Origin: Hortaea werneckii
Taxonomy: Eukaryota; Ascomycota; Dothideomycetes; Mycosphaerellales; Teratosphaeriaceae
DNA length: 64,000 bases
Reading direction: 5' to 3'
NCBI GenBank assembly: GCA_037044905.1
Contig: JBAOKB010000085.1
Coordinates: forward strand, 1-64,000
Shown here in pieces: positions 42,401-54,139 of this stretch (its first letter is position 1; every line of letters starts with the position of its first letter). The notes beneath the pieces are model-generated. The model was not told the origin of the DNA. It did not search any database and saw nothing but the letters and a program-made list of their open reading frames with translations. The position numbers were made by a program, and so were the translations under genes.

Positions 42401-43887
42401 CGACGGGGGCCGATCTCGCAAACCACTACGCTTTCCTGTTACAGCAATGATCACTGCTCTCGTACAGCATTTATCCGACTGTAAGATCGACAAGCATCAA
42501 ACTACACATGCAACTTCACGTACTACTGGAGTCAAACGCGATCGTCCACGCATCATTCATTGACGATTGTAGAAGCCATAGCCTGACCTCGCACATAACC
42601 GAACATTTTCCCCAATCATCGCGATGGCCAAGCCGAAGTAATCGCCAAACTCTCTACTGTCGGTGTTCATTAATCATCTTACGCTTCTCCAATGGCTATC
42701 CTGATTCAATCGTCGTCGGGGGCCCACATGGAGTATTGCCTTTCCCATGAGACTACTCTCTCGTCATGCAGACATACCATTCCCCCCGCCAAGAAACCGC
42801 GATCAAGTGACCATCCTTTTAGACCTTTTCTAAGCGACTTGTGTTATGTTTACGAACGTTGCCGCGCACGATGTTTGATTCTCGGGGGAATCTCTCTCCG
42901 CAATTACACTGCAACTCAAAATGTATCAAGCTGACCCATTTCGTCACGCTGATCGATCCTCCCTCCCCCCGGCAATCGTCCGGCTCAACGTCCGACATTC
43001 GCCCATTGATATCCCAGAAGTCTCGTCTCGCAGACGCCTCAATTTGGCTGGTTTGCGTCAGCTTTGGTAGGGTTTCACAATAGTGGTATCCCGTCGGTAT
43101 GGTCACTCCATACGAGACATTGGCCTATCGCTTCTGCCTTCCTTCCCCAGACCGGTACGAATTTTAGCGTGAATGATTGGGAGACCGACCAACCGACCGG
43201 GGGATGGGGGAGCTCAAGGAAATTGGCCATTCGAGCCATTGGCGGTCAAAGGGTGGAACTAATTGAATCCTTTCCCGAAATGTACCGATTTAGTCTTCCT
43301 TTAGAGATGATAAGACTGGAGGATGGGGAATGACGACAAGGGCGATATTGGACGTGATCGAAGGACTTGGATGGGATGGAAGGTCTTGCGAGTTATTGGT
43401 GTGATATGTGCTTTGGAGGATGGTACGATTAGACTGTTGCTTGACTGGCGATCGTGCCCATGTTCATGCTCACGAAACACTTCTGCGACTCCCAGTAAAG
43501 AGGAGTGCGAGTCTGCGAACATCCGCCTCCATAGTAGCTGTTGAAATGAATTCCTTCAACCGGCTGATTGTTGCTAAATGTTTTATCACTGTAGCAGGAC
43601 AGAAAGCCGGTTGCCTTTTCTCTTTCAGATGAAATGAGACTGTTATGCGAAATATCAATGACTACACACTCAATTGGAACAGCAATTCGATCTCAGTACA
43701 ATCATCCAAAAGAGTAATCTGTCATAGTCGTGGTGTCAGTCATCGCTTAATGCCATGTCGTTAGCGAAGTTCAATTGATGAGGGGTACCTCGCTTCGCAG
43801 CCCGATGCCGAGTACCCAACTCACCGCTCATCAGCTCCTAATATACAACCAGACATTGACGACAAAGCGAGGCAACCAATAAGAAAA
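39454..43887. other. Gene-poor interval, 4.4 kb
   Basis: Read on both strands. All open frames are short, overlapping, and lack family features or believable splice structure. Base composition is ordinary, with no strong AT-rich (RIP-like) bias, no terminal repeats and no recognisable transposase or reverse transcriptase remnants. The left end must contain the Sfp1 promoter and possibly its missing first exon; the right end contains the amidase promoter. Confidence 0.5.
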
Positions 43888-46001
43888 ATGGCGCACACTT
43901 CTACTGCAGCGATGAATTACCCCGTCGCCAAAGCTTGCGAGGTGCCGTATCGCCCGGCTCACAAACAGAATAATCCCGTAGTCAAGGGACTCCCCTTGTA
44001 TTATGGCGCCAAAATGTAATGCAAATCAACCCACGCGGTGTTCAAAACCGAAAATAGGAAAAAATCAAGACTGACACGCAATGCTCAAGTCTGGCATCCT
44101 GCGGCCCTCTCCAAGATTTCCTATGGTCGAATGCCGGCTTCGCAAGCCTCCGAGGCCTTCCGGAACTGGACAATGTAGACCCACGCTATGAACCAACCGT
44201 CATCAAAAATCCCTATTTCTCGGAACGATCAAGACGAGCTGACGGGCGCGCGGATAACGACGCAAGCCTCCTGTTGGAAGAAGACTGGACACCCCGCCGT
44301 CCGCAGCGGAGTCCCTATCTCTCGGCGCTGGACTACCACGAAGCGTACAAAACCGGGCGACTGACCCCGACAGCTGTACTCGAGAACCTCCTCCCACTGA
44401 TAACTCGCGAGACAACCCCGGATGGAAGCCAAAGACACCCACGCTCACCTCACGCCACCGCCTTCCTCCAAACACGGGAAGATCTGGCACTACAAGCCGC
44501 CGAGGCGAGTACAGCACGGTATGCATCGGGGAAACCGCTAAGTCCGCTGGATGGGGTCCCCGTCGCGGTCAAGGACGAAGAGGACGTCGGGGGTTATAAG
44601 AAGCGGTTAGGGTCGAAGATCGACTTTACGAGTCGGGAGGATGCGACGAGTTTCTGTGTGCGGAAGTGGTTGGAGGAGGGCGGGGCGGTGATGGTGGGGA
44701 AGACGAATATGCATGAGTTGGGGATGGATACTACGGTATGTGAGGGCTATCAATTTCATTTCATTTTTTTTTTTTCTAAACTCCTTTTCCTTCTCCCTCC
44801 CCCACCCCCTCTTCTTTTTACTCCTTGTCTTTCTTTTCTTGGTGGTCTGTTTGCCACACGATTGAACGAGTCTACTCGCTTTGACATTTGACGACCCGAA
44901 GCTGACATTTGATTGATTCGGGTGTAGAACAACAATCAAACCTACGGCACGCCTCTGAACCCGCATAACGACCGGTACTACACAGGCGGCAGCTCCGGAG
45001 GGAGCGCATACGCAGTCTCCGCCGGACTTGTGCCTCTTGCGATTGGCAACGACGGCGGAGGAAGTATCCGGATCCCGTCTGCGTACTGCGGCGTCTACGG
45101 CCTCAAACCCTCCTCAGGGAGAGTGAGCATCCGACCTACCGCGAACCTGGCGAAGAGTACCGCCGTCGCGGGACCGATAGCGGCGAATATGGTGGATCTC
45201 GAGATAGGATACCGCATCATGGCGCAACCGGACCCCTTGGACCGGGACTCGAAACACTTCCCACCCCCTCGATCCCAAACCGCCATCGAAGCCGACAGCA
45301 AGCGGAAGCCGAAATATCTGGGCGTGTACGACGAATGGATCGCCTCAGCCGACGGACCCGTACGAGAAGCCTGCCAGGCCGCAATCCACTACCTCACCAC
45401 GGAGCTAGGCTACACAATGGTCCCCATCACGCTACCCCTCGTACACTCCGGCCAACTAGCACACGCCATGACGATCATGTCGGAGGCGATCTCCGGGCTC
45501 AAGCCCTCCCAAATCACCCAACTCTCGCCCGCGAACCAAGTCCTCCTCAGCGTAGGCAGCCGCACGCCCGCGACGGACTTCCTCCAAGCGCAAAAACTCC
45601 GGAATGTGCTCATGCAACACCTCGCCCACCTCTTCACGCAGTATCCGGGCCTCATAATCCTGACCCCGACAACTCCCAATGCCGGGTGGTCCTTCCACCC
45701 TTCCGAGTTAGTGCACGGGAGCACGGACGCGAACATGCAGATCCGGAATATGGAGTACGTGTGGCTGGCGAACTTCACGGGATGTCCTGCGATCAGTGTA
45801 CCGGTGGGGTATGTGGCGCCGCAGGGGGAAGGAAGGGGAGGGGGGAAGGTGCCGGTGGGGATGATGGGGATGGGGGAGTGGTGTGGCGAGGATGAATTGA
45901 TCGGGTTCGGGTACGAGTGTGAGAGGTTTTTGCGGGAGAGGTATGAGGGGGGGAGGGCGCGGCCGGGGAATCTCTATCGGGAGGGGGTTTTTGGTTCGTA
46001 A
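43888..46001 (+). CDS. Amidase-signature enzyme (second in window)
   Basis: Three exons, 43888-44015, 44090-44735 and 44928-46001, with introns of 74 and 192 nt, give 615 residues. Exon 1 encodes a conserved fungal N-terminus (VPYRPAHKQNNPVVKGLPLY). Exon 2 has GVPVAVKDEEDV with the catalytic Lys. Exon 3 has GGSSGGSAYAVSAG with the cis-Ser, and NDGGGSIRIPSAYCGVYGLKPSSGR with the nucleophile Ser. The C-terminal LTPTTPNAGW and FTGCPAISVPVGY segments are typical of amidases and GatA-like proteins. It differs in length and N-terminus from the amidase at 12.9-14.6 kb, so the two are not recent duplicates. Substrate is unknown; fatty-acid amides or aliphatic amides are possible. The gene is convergent with the WD40 gene. 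Confidence 0.9.
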
Positions 46002-46679
46002 GGGGGTGGTGGGAAGGGAGGAAAGGGAGGAAGGGGGAGGGGATAGTAGCGCTTGTAGAAAAGAGGAAGGGGGGGATGTACTCTCTCTCTTTATTCTTTT
46101 TTCTCTTCGGTTTCTTTTCCGTGGGATGTGAGACAGGGGGTTTCATCAATCCCCTGGCTCGACGAAATCCCAGTCTGGAAGGTCTTTTTCTTTTTTGAAG
46201 TACAACGCACAAGGATATAAGAAGAAATGGAGATTGGAAGAAAGGAAGAGGAAAGCCAACAAAAAGGCAAAGAGTGAGAAAAAAAGAAGAAGAAAAGTAG
46301 AAAGGACAGGGAAAAGAGACGAAGTGGATGTAGAAGCAATAGAAAAGAGATCCTCCTCTAAACAGGGGGAGGAAACCAGAAAGAATAGGGGGGAAAGGCG
46401 CACTCAAAGCCTGAAAGCTAAGCCTCAATCTGATTTGGAAAGAAGAACGGTCTTGTTCTTTTTTTTTACTAACGAATCTCTCTCTCTCTCTCTCCTTCTC
46501 TCCCTCCCCTTCGCTAGACGAGAGAGCTAGCCCCCGAGGCCCGACAGAAAGTAGTCTCAATGCCTCCTCTTCTACCTTCCTTATCCCCCCCACCCCTTCC
46601 TCAAATAGCTCATTCTCTACCCTTCCCCCCCACCCGACCCCAAACGCCAGTTCTTTCCCTTCCCTTCCTCCGGCGGACT
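46002..46679. other. Intergenic between convergent genes
   Basis: Purine- and pyrimidine-rich 3' region. A minus-strand open frame of ~300 codons covers it and the end of the amidase, but its translation is a composition artefact. (CT)n occurs at 46470-46495. Confidence 0.5.
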
Positions 46680-47750
46680 TCACCATCTCCACACCCTCAC
46701 ACACCCATCCTCACCACAACTCCACGCCCTCCCATCGCCGAGCAACATATCCCTCACGACCTCCTCGCCATGCGCGCCGGGGAAATCCACCCTGGGTCCG
46801 AATTCCCACTGCCCTCCTCCTCCTCCTCCTCCTGGTGATGATGATGAAGCCGATAACTGCACAACCTCCAACCGCTGCTGCTCGTTATGCCCACACGCAA
46901 TCAACGGCTGCTCATCCCCCGGCTGTCGCAGCAGATTAATCACGTACATACACCGCAACATCTCCCTTACATCCCCGAAACACTGCTCTGCCCTTCCTCC
47001 CCCTCCTCCTCCTGCTCCTCCTTCCCCTGCTCCGTCCCCTCCTACATCCCCTCCCTCACTCATCTTCGTCGGCAGCGGATAAACCACAAACTGCTCATCG
47101 GTCGTCAAGACCCAGACCTCGTCGGGGGAAAGGAATCCGGCACAATGCACCGCGCTCCGCGGATTCCACACGACTTTCAACGCCTCCTCCTCGTCCCTCT
47201 CATTCGCGTCGAACACCGACACCAGGCCGTCCGTGCTGCCGGACATCACGCACGCGGGGTCCGCCGGGTGGAAAGACAGCGCGGTGATGCTGTCCGTGTG
47301 GGACTCGGCGTACTCCCTTAGCGGCGCGTCCGGGTTCCCGCGGATGTCGTAGAGGAGTACGCTCACGTCGCCGAGTCCTTCTTTCGCGCTTTCGGTTCCC
47401 GCGGCGAGGATGGGGGAGTGGCTGGCGAGGGCGGAGAAGGGACGGTGGTGGGGCTCGGGGATTTGGAGGGTAGGTTTGCAAGCGCCGCTGTTGCTGCTGC
47501 GGGTGTCCCAGAGGCGGATGGTGCCGTCGCGGCCGGCGGTCGCTAGGACGTGGTCGGAGATGGGTTGCAGGCTGGAGGGGCCGCTTCCGGGGACGAGGGC
47601 GGTGGTGATGCTGCGGAGGGTGGTCGGGTCGAAGATCCGGAGCGTGTCGTCCGAGCCGATGGTCGCGAGGGAGGAACCGGTGCGGGCTAGGGAGTAGAAG
47701 TAGGTGTCCGGTTCGCTTCCGAGGGTGGATGATGTGACTGGTTTGGCCAT
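46680..47750 (-). CDS. WD40-repeat protein, WDR89-like
   Basis: Single exon, 356 residues. Six or so WD repeats are visible: SLATIGSDDTLRIFD, VLATAGRDGTIRLWDTR, a repeat ending in SVLLYDIRG, DSITALSFHPADPACVMSGSTDGLVSVFD, VHCAGFLSPDEVWVLTTDEQFVVY and the last, SCGEDGCVRVWRW. The protein is short and matches the WDR89 pattern, in which one repeat contains HTDSITALSFHP. Function in fungi is unknown; WD propellers act as binding platforms. Two glycine-rich inserts (GGDGAGEGGAGGGGGG around residue 240 and PGGGGGGG around residue 310) sit in surface loops. The promoter is shared with the gene at 48840. Confidence 0.82.
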   Translation of the reverse strand: MAKPVTSSTLGSEPDTYFYSLARTGSSLATIGSDDTLRIFDPTTLRSITTALVPGSGPSSLQPISDHVLATAGRDGTIRLWDTRSSNSGACKPTLQIPEPHHRPFSALASHSPILAAGTESAKEGLGDVSVLLYDIRGNPDAPLREYAESHTDSITALSFHPADPACVMSGSTDGLVSVFDANERDEEEALKVVWNPRSAVHCAGFLSPDEVWVLTTDEQFVVYPLPTKMSEGGDVGGDGAGEGGAGGGGGGRAEQCFGDVREMLRCMYVINLLRQPGDEQPLIACGHNEQQRLEVVQLSASSSSPGGGGGGGQWEFGPRVDFPGAHGEEVVRDMLLGDGRAWSCGEDGCVRVWRW

Positions 47751-48839
47751 GGTTTTCTTTCTTCTTCTTCTTCCTTTTTTTTTGCCTTTTTTTTGGGGGG
47801 GAGGTTACGTTCTTATTTTGATTTTACTTTTTTTTTTTTTTGGTTTACTTTTCTTTCTCTTGACTCTGATATATTTCTAGAATGGCCTAATATTCGCTGG
47901 TGTACAGAACTTTAGATTTATGACGCGGAAAATGGGTTCTGGTTCGTTCGGCCGCAATTCGATGGGGGGAGGCAAAAAAGCAGAGGTATAGGAATCGCGG
48001 CAAAAAAATTCTGGACCGCGCAAGATTTTACCTTCAGATGCGTTTGGTCGTGTTTGGCTGCCGCCACGTCAATTGAACGACGACAGCCAATATTACTAGT
48101 ATAACTCTGTAGCCTTTTGCAAAGGGCGGATGATGGTTCCAAGCTGGACTCAATTCTTGTCACGTCTGTGTGTATTGGGTCTCGAATGTTGGACGGACTA
48201 CGAGTTCACGGGTGAAGTTGGTACGGCGCATAGCTAGGCGGCTTCGTTCCAGCCAATGAGAGGGCTGTGCGAGCTGAGGAAACGGGAAGACACCCAGCCC
48301 TCTCGTCTTTGAAGACCTCGTCACGAATAGAGAACCCTGTGCATTTCTGGCAGACATGATTCAGAATTGCAGGCGAACGATGTACCCTCGCTCTACCCTG
48401 TTTCCGCTTTCCTGCTTCGCTGCGCTTCTCATCTCTCCTCCCTTCTGATACCTCGGAGGTATAGGAATCATTCCATCCGCCTCACCCATCCATCTATCCC
48501 TCTCCACGTACACACCTTCCTACCTACCTTGGGTACAGTAGTAGGCGGATTCACATCCACTCAGCTGTCGCCAAGTCACCCACCACCCCTTGCAGCAACC
48601 ACGTGTGTCTGCCTGCTGGCCTGCTCGCAACTCACTCCACTTCGCTCCACCTCACTTCACCTCACCTCCGACAACACCACCACCACCACCACCACCGCCA
48701 ACGACACTACACCTGTTGCTACTCGTCGCCGACCATTCTCCGCCCGCTAGCGACTCTTCCTGGCCGCCCACTATCTACCGTCTCTGGCTGAGGCCAACCT
48801 CTCTATCCTCTCTCTACCGCTCCGCAAACGCCGTCCACC
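47751..48839. promoter_or_regulatory. Divergent promoter, WDR89-like / 48.8-kb gene
   Basis: T-runs near 47776-47800 and 47829-47841 close to the WD40 start, and a CACC/ACC-rich stretch (48640-48720) in the leader of the rightward gene. The sequence CCACC stands right before the ATG at 48840. Confidence 0.45.
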
Positions 48840-49889
48840 ATGCGTCGGCAAACCCCCATCGCCCACCTCCTCTACAACTACCTCTTCCCACGTCCCACCC
48901 CCAACGACCCCCCTTCATTCGCCGCCCACCTAGCCCGCAACCTTGTCCCCGAAGTCCGCATCGAAGTCTCCACCTTCTACGGCGACCTCAACAGCGTCGA
49001 AGCCCGCTACCCCGGCCTGAACTACTGCTACCCACCTCACCGCATGCGCCTCGGCCGCTTCAAACACCATCGCCGCCTCTTCGACGCTTTCGACAACTTG
49101 GGCTTAACCTACAACGAAATCCAGGACTTTTGCTGCTGGGAGGGCACGAAATGGGCCCGCGAACGCTACGAGAAGGACGAAGGCATCTATGTCCTGGATA
49201 CGACCGGTGATGATATCGCGCCCTTTATCGACCGCAGGGATCGGAGAGTGCAGGACGAGCAGAGGAGGAAAATCACCCGACAGACGCAGATGGAGGTTCT
49301 GGTTGAGGAGGCGAGGGATGGACCTGTCGTCCTCTCCCATAACAACAACATCAACAACAACAGTGTATCTTTACATCCCCGCCATCATCACCACTACCAT
49401 CACGACCACAACACCGTCCCGGACGCAGCAATGAGCGACTCCGACTCCCTCGCCTCCGAAGACGACTCCGACGAGACCGACTCCGACACTACCCTCCCTT
49501 CACCGCACCACCATCACCACCACCCTCACCAGACCCACCACCAAGTCATCTCCTCCTCCTCCTCCTCCCTTCGTCCCCACGACTCCCACCTCACGACTAT
49601 CCCCTCGCAGATCCTCACAGCATGGGAACAAGGCCATCAACTTCCCCCCGAACTCGAACAGTTCCTCAAGGACCACGCGAGCGAAGAGGCGGGGGATGAC
49701 AACGGGTTATCGACGGCGGCGACGGCGGCGGGGTTCGTCGATCCGCGACCGCTGCTTTCTCCCGCAACAGCGGCGGCGGCGGCGGCGTCTGCAGCGGCAG
49801 TGGCGGGGCGAGTAGTGGGGAGGAGGGAGAGGAGTAGTGGGGATATGACGGCGGCGACGGCGGGGAGGGGCGGGGCAGCGGCTGCGTGA
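48840..49889 (+). CDS. Uncharacterised fungal protein with conserved N-terminal module
   Basis: Single exon, 349 residues, with a good start context. Residues ~1-110 look like a folded module: TPIAHLLYNYLFP, then YPGLNYCYPPHRMRLGRFKH, FDAFDNLGLTYNEIQDFCCW and EGTKWARERYEKDEG. It is dense in aromatic and Cys residues and resembles segments of conserved fungal proteins of unknown function. The remaining two thirds are low complexity: His clusters (about residues 180-195 and 220-235), an Asp/Ser/Glu-rich acidic stretch between them, and an Ala/Gly-rich tail. The tail composition makes the exact end plausible but weakly constrained. I do not assign a function; nuclear location is possible given the acidic and His-rich regions. 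Confidence 0.65.
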   Translation: MRRQTPIAHLLYNYLFPRPTPNDPPSFAAHLARNLVPEVRIEVSTFYGDLNSVEARYPGLNYCYPPHRMRLGRFKHHRRLFDAFDNLGLTYNEIQDFCCWEGTKWARERYEKDEGIYVLDTTGDDIAPFIDRRDRRVQDEQRRKITRQTQMEVLVEEARDGPVVLSHNNNINNNSVSLHPRHHHHYHHDHNTVPDAAMSDSDSLASEDDSDETDSDTTLPSPHHHHHHPHQTHHQVISSSSSSLRPHDSHLTTIPSQILTAWEQGHQLPPELEQFLKDHASEEAGDDNGLSTAATAAGFVDPRPLLSPATAAAAAASAAAVAGRVVGRRERSSGDMTAATAGRGGAAAA

Positions 49890-50279
49890 TTCCCCTCCCC
49901 CCCTTTTTTTTCCTTCCTTACCTTCCTTACCTTCCTTACCTCCCTTTCACTCCAGGACATGTCCCGCCGGCTCTTCTTTCCCTTCTCTTCGGGGAGAAAC
50001 TTCCGACGCCCGCACCCTGCCACCCCGCTGCGCTTTTTTTTCATCTCCTGGTTTTTATTCTACCCATTCTAAACACCCCACCTGACCTGCTTTACATGGC
50101 TGGCTGTGCTGGCTAGAGTGGGATTGAGCTAGGTGGTTAGGTTGGGTTCCGGGAGCAGAAGGAAGCCACCCTCACCCCCGTTTTTATCGCGGGGTAAGAG
50201 AAGAGAGAGCCTAGCTCGTCCTTGCTTCCCTCCCCTTCCCCTTGGGAAGGCAAAAGAAGTTTTTTGGGGGTTTTTTTTT

Positions 50280-50282
<3 letters not shown>

Positions 50283-50325
<43 letters not shown>
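50283..50325. repeat. (GA)n microsatellite
   Basis: About 21 GA units without interruption. Confidence 0.9.
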
Positions 50326-50327
<2 letters not shown>

Positions 50328-50386
50328 TTTTTTTCCTCAAGGATTTTTATTTTAGCAAGGAGTTCTCTTCGGGGCGGGTAGCGGGG

Positions 50387-50387
<1 letters not shown>

Positions 50388-50426
<39 letters not shown>
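50388..50426. repeat. Poly-G tract, 39 bases
   Basis: Uninterrupted G-run followed by a ~20-base T-run (50434-50454) and another (GA)n block (50455-50480). Exact length is uncertain for technical reasons. Confidence 0.9.
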
Positions 50427-50428
<2 letters not shown>

Positions 50429-50576
50429 GTTTGTTTTTTTTTTTTTTTTTTTTTGAGAGAGAGAGAGAGAGAGAGAGAGAAACGTCAATGGTTATCACCC
50501 CTTCAAAAGAAGAATCGACGGAAGGGAAATTGCGTTTGTGGGCGGAAGGGATTTTGGGTGCAGGGGTGAGGAGCGG

Positions 50577-50610
50577 GAAGGAAGGAAGGAAGGAAGGAAG
50601 GAAGGAAGGG
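50577..50610. repeat. (GGAA)n tandem repeat
   Basis: About seven GGAA units. Confidence 0.8.
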
Positions 50611-50850
50611 GGAAGGGAGAGGGCGAAGGGTGGAATGGGAATGGGAATGGGAATTTTGGAAGGGAATTTTGGAAGGGAAAGGGGGAGGGGGGGATTTGAG
50701 GACCGGCTTTTTTCCTGGTTCTTTTTTTTTTTTTTTAACATTATATCCTCCTGAAGCATTGTTCGTTTTCTCAATAGATTTTTGGGATGGCTTTGACTGA
50801 AATTCCTCTGGTCGAGGATATTACTGGGAAATCCCTCCTTTTTTTTCTTT

Positions 50851-50981
<131 letters not shown>

Positions 50982-52638
50982 AAGCTATCAGAGATGATTT
51001 AAGGGGGTGGCAACGCAAAGCTCTGCAGGCAACGGAATGGTCGGCCAAGCGTAAGACCGAATAGGAAGTTTTGCAATCAGCAAATCGAGATGATAAAGAT
51101 GTCCCGTCGAGTCACCACTACGGATACTGCTAGTTGGCGGAGGGAACTGTGTCAGCGGCATCTGAGCTCGTCTGGAGCCTGTAATATGACATTACTACTC
51201 TTTGGAAGGACATGGCAGAACGTTGTGGCAGCGCAATGTTGACTGTGGATGGTGTCGGGGATGCTATGCAGGACGGGGATTGTGGACTAGTCGATACGGT
51301 AAGCTGAGCGACATGGTCATTCGGGTGGGTGATTGGTACGGTGCCGTCGAAGATACCATGACAATCGTGGATTAAGACTTCACCGTGATCTGTATAGCCA
51401 ATCGACTCTGGGAAAGTCAAGAGGCAGTTTTGAACATTTTGCTCTTTCGACTTGAGCGGGAACGCCCCGGGGGACTGACGAACAGGCGTCATGACAGCTG
51501 TGAAATATCATGTCAAATACAATTCTTGGGCAGTTACGCTGAGCCAAAGAGCGTGATTCAAGAGTCACGGGCCGGTATACTCGAGCATATAGTTCAACCG
51601 TAGACATTTATCTGCAAGCCGTCACACGGTTCTCGATGCAGCATGTGAAGCTGCAAGCCCAAACACCGGTGACAAGGTCACTTTCAAGCTGCCCAGATGC
51701 CAGTACATAGCACCTACCCTTGTCATAGTTAAAAAGTGAATAAAACCCTGTTTGCGAAATCACGGTAACCAATCCTCAACCGCCAACGGAAAAACTCACA
51801 GGAATACTACATATACCGACACACTCGCATGAGCGGGGACTGAAACATAACCAATCCCAAACACCACAGTCCGCGCTTTGCCACTGGGAAGGGTTTTGCA
51901 GCCACACACACACACACCCATCGTTGCAACCGTTGCGTAGGGTCAGGTACCTGCAATTGCACAATCATCCTCACAACTCCCCAACGATTGGTTGTGCTTG
52001 ATCCTCAGTAGTTTCCCCCCACCCAGTCAGCAAAGCGCGGCGGCAAGCGATCCCAGCCGGGGGCCAAAAATCTGAAACACCTCCAATCCCCAAACAGCCT
52101 TGCGCCTCTCTTTCCCCCCAAAAGTCTCGCAGCAAACCACCCTATCCTCCCTCCTCATGTACCCTCCAGAATCTGAAACCCTGACAATAGGAGGCTGTCG
52201 CTGGGAGATTCTGCAGGTTGTCAGATGCTTCCCTTCAGTGGTGAGAGGGAGAGGATATGCAGGTACAGATTGACGGGAGCCCTGATACAAGGCGTTTTTA
52301 ATTCTGGGCCTTGCGTAGACCGTGGTCGCGGAGATGGATCTGTACGACGTGGGCGAACCCCCCCAAGCAAAGACCCAGGGTGGTGTCTGCTGATGCGGCT
52401 GCGGCGAGGGAACGACAGGATATGAAAGCCTGCCAGGTTCTCTGCAAGGATGGACGATCGCGGTTGTTTACATGGGAGGAGGAGCTGTGGCTAAGGTTTT
52501 GGGCAATTATATACACAGTACATAGTAATAGGTCTTACTTTATTAGGCCGGGATACGGGGCATTCAAGAATTCGTCTTTTGCAAGACCCCCATTGTGCTC
52601 GTTGCTCGTTTAGCTCTGGGCTGTCAAGTGCATTTGCC

Positions 52639-53969
52639 ATGCACAGCCCATTACCGGACTCTGCAACGCTCGAAGCGGGCCTCTTCGAAGATCAACAGCC
52701 TTCACGGCTTTCACGTGTACAGAATAATGTCCGGAACCTCTTGCGCTCTTCGAATCCGTTTTTGGCAACACACCCATCGCCTCTTGCGTCGCCCACGGAA
52801 GTTCGACAGGCTTGCGCTGAGAATCACCATCGATCCCACTTGAATCTGCTTCTTCCACATGAGGAAGCCGACCCAGCAATACCATTACCGACAAGCGCCT
52901 CGTCCGATTCGAACCCTCGTACCAATCGCGACGTCCCAGGCATTCTCTTTCCGCCTCTGGCACATCACCAGAGGGCCCCGCGAGATGAGGTGCCTCGGTC
53001 AAGCTTGAGCGACACTCCACAGGAAGCTCTAGTCGGCCATCCAGACATGAGCGATTCGTCAATTGCAGCTCTACTGCAGCAGAAAGAAGAGAACAGACAA
53101 AAGCGCGCATGGAAACGGTCCCGACACCAGAAAAGGCATCATCGAAGCCACCGCAAAAGAACTTCTCGATGGGCGTTGTGCCTAGTCAGTGGATTGCTTT
53201 TGATTGCCATAGTCGCCAGTTGTAAGTCGTCCTCCCTGGAAAGGCGTAGAAAGAGAGGGGGAAGCTAATAAGCACTGCAGATCTCGTGCTTTCCACAGCC
53301 TCGACGGGAACCTCGTCAACCTTCCACGTTCTATTCGTACTCGGCATTTTGATGTCCACGATCGTCTTCGTGCACTCGCTAGCCCAAGCGTGCATTTTCA
53401 GGCGCCATGGCAAATCGAAGGTTCCCCGCATAGACGTGCTGTCCAACGACCGTCTGAAACGTCGCCAACGCCGGCACCGTCAGCATGGCTATAGGCAGTG
53501 TGAGAGGATAGCCTCTCCGGAAATCGCGGATGCCAATTACATCCCACCAACCCCAATCCAGGTCCACGTCGCAGCCGACGAGATTCGTCCAGGAGCGAGG
53601 GACAGCTTTCCACCACCAACAACCCATGACGCATCCCCCCACGCTTGGAACAAGGACATCGATATCCTCCCCCACCCGCCACCGGCATACGGCCGCTGGC
53701 GCGGCAGCGTACGCGCTAATCCAGATTTGCTGCACTGGCAGCCCATCCCCTCACCCATCGATCCCGAGACTCCGGCACTTCCATCGCCAACCTATGAGGA
53801 AGCCATGCAAGAGCATTGTTCGGGACCCGAATCCGAATCGCCAGTGTGCGCGCATCGAGAAAGTCCCGAACGCAGACGGGAGGTGCGGACGGCGAGACCG
53901 GAGCTTGCGCGGTCGCAGGCGGTAGAGCCGGAGGTGGTGGAGGAGAGAGGTGGTATGCGAGTCGAGTAG
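52639..53969 (+). CDS. Fungal membrane protein with PPxY motif
   Basis: Exons 52639-53221 and 53281-53969 with a 59-nt intron give 423 residues. I start at the ATG at 52639; the frame upstream has no other ATG. The N-terminal ~165 residues are polar and end in a strongly basic stretch (KRHHRSHRKR). Two membrane helices follow, WALCLVSGLLLIAIVASYLV (split by the intron) and FHVLFVLGILMSTIVFVHSL. The C-terminal tail has PPPAYGRWRGSVRANPDLLHW, a motif I have seen in many fungal integral membrane proteins, and a later SPTYEEA. PPAY fits the PPxY ligand of Rsp5/Nedd4 WW domains, so the protein may be a ubiquitin-ligase client or adaptor. Both termini would face the same side. Function unknown. Confidence 0.78.
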
Positions 53970-54139
53970 TATCTCCAACAGAGCGATAATGAATCAGCGC
54001 CGCTGTGCGGCTGCCTTCCAGTGACAAAGCCTGCGGTGGTCAGAGCATACCGTCCGTCCACTCCAGTGACAAGAGCCCCCATACTCCCCAATCTTCCCGA
54101 TGGGCTTTCAAGTAGCATTACCGCAGAGATCCACAACCT

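Noticed and set aside
43888..46001. The two amidases as a recent tandem or segmental duplication
   Set aside because: They differ in length, N-terminus and intron positions, and they lie ~30 kb apart among unrelated genes.
45793..46704. 303-codon minus-strand frame
   Set aside because: Antisense to the amidase end and to purine-rich DNA; its Phe/Ser/Leu-rich translation is a composition artefact that looks like a membrane protein.
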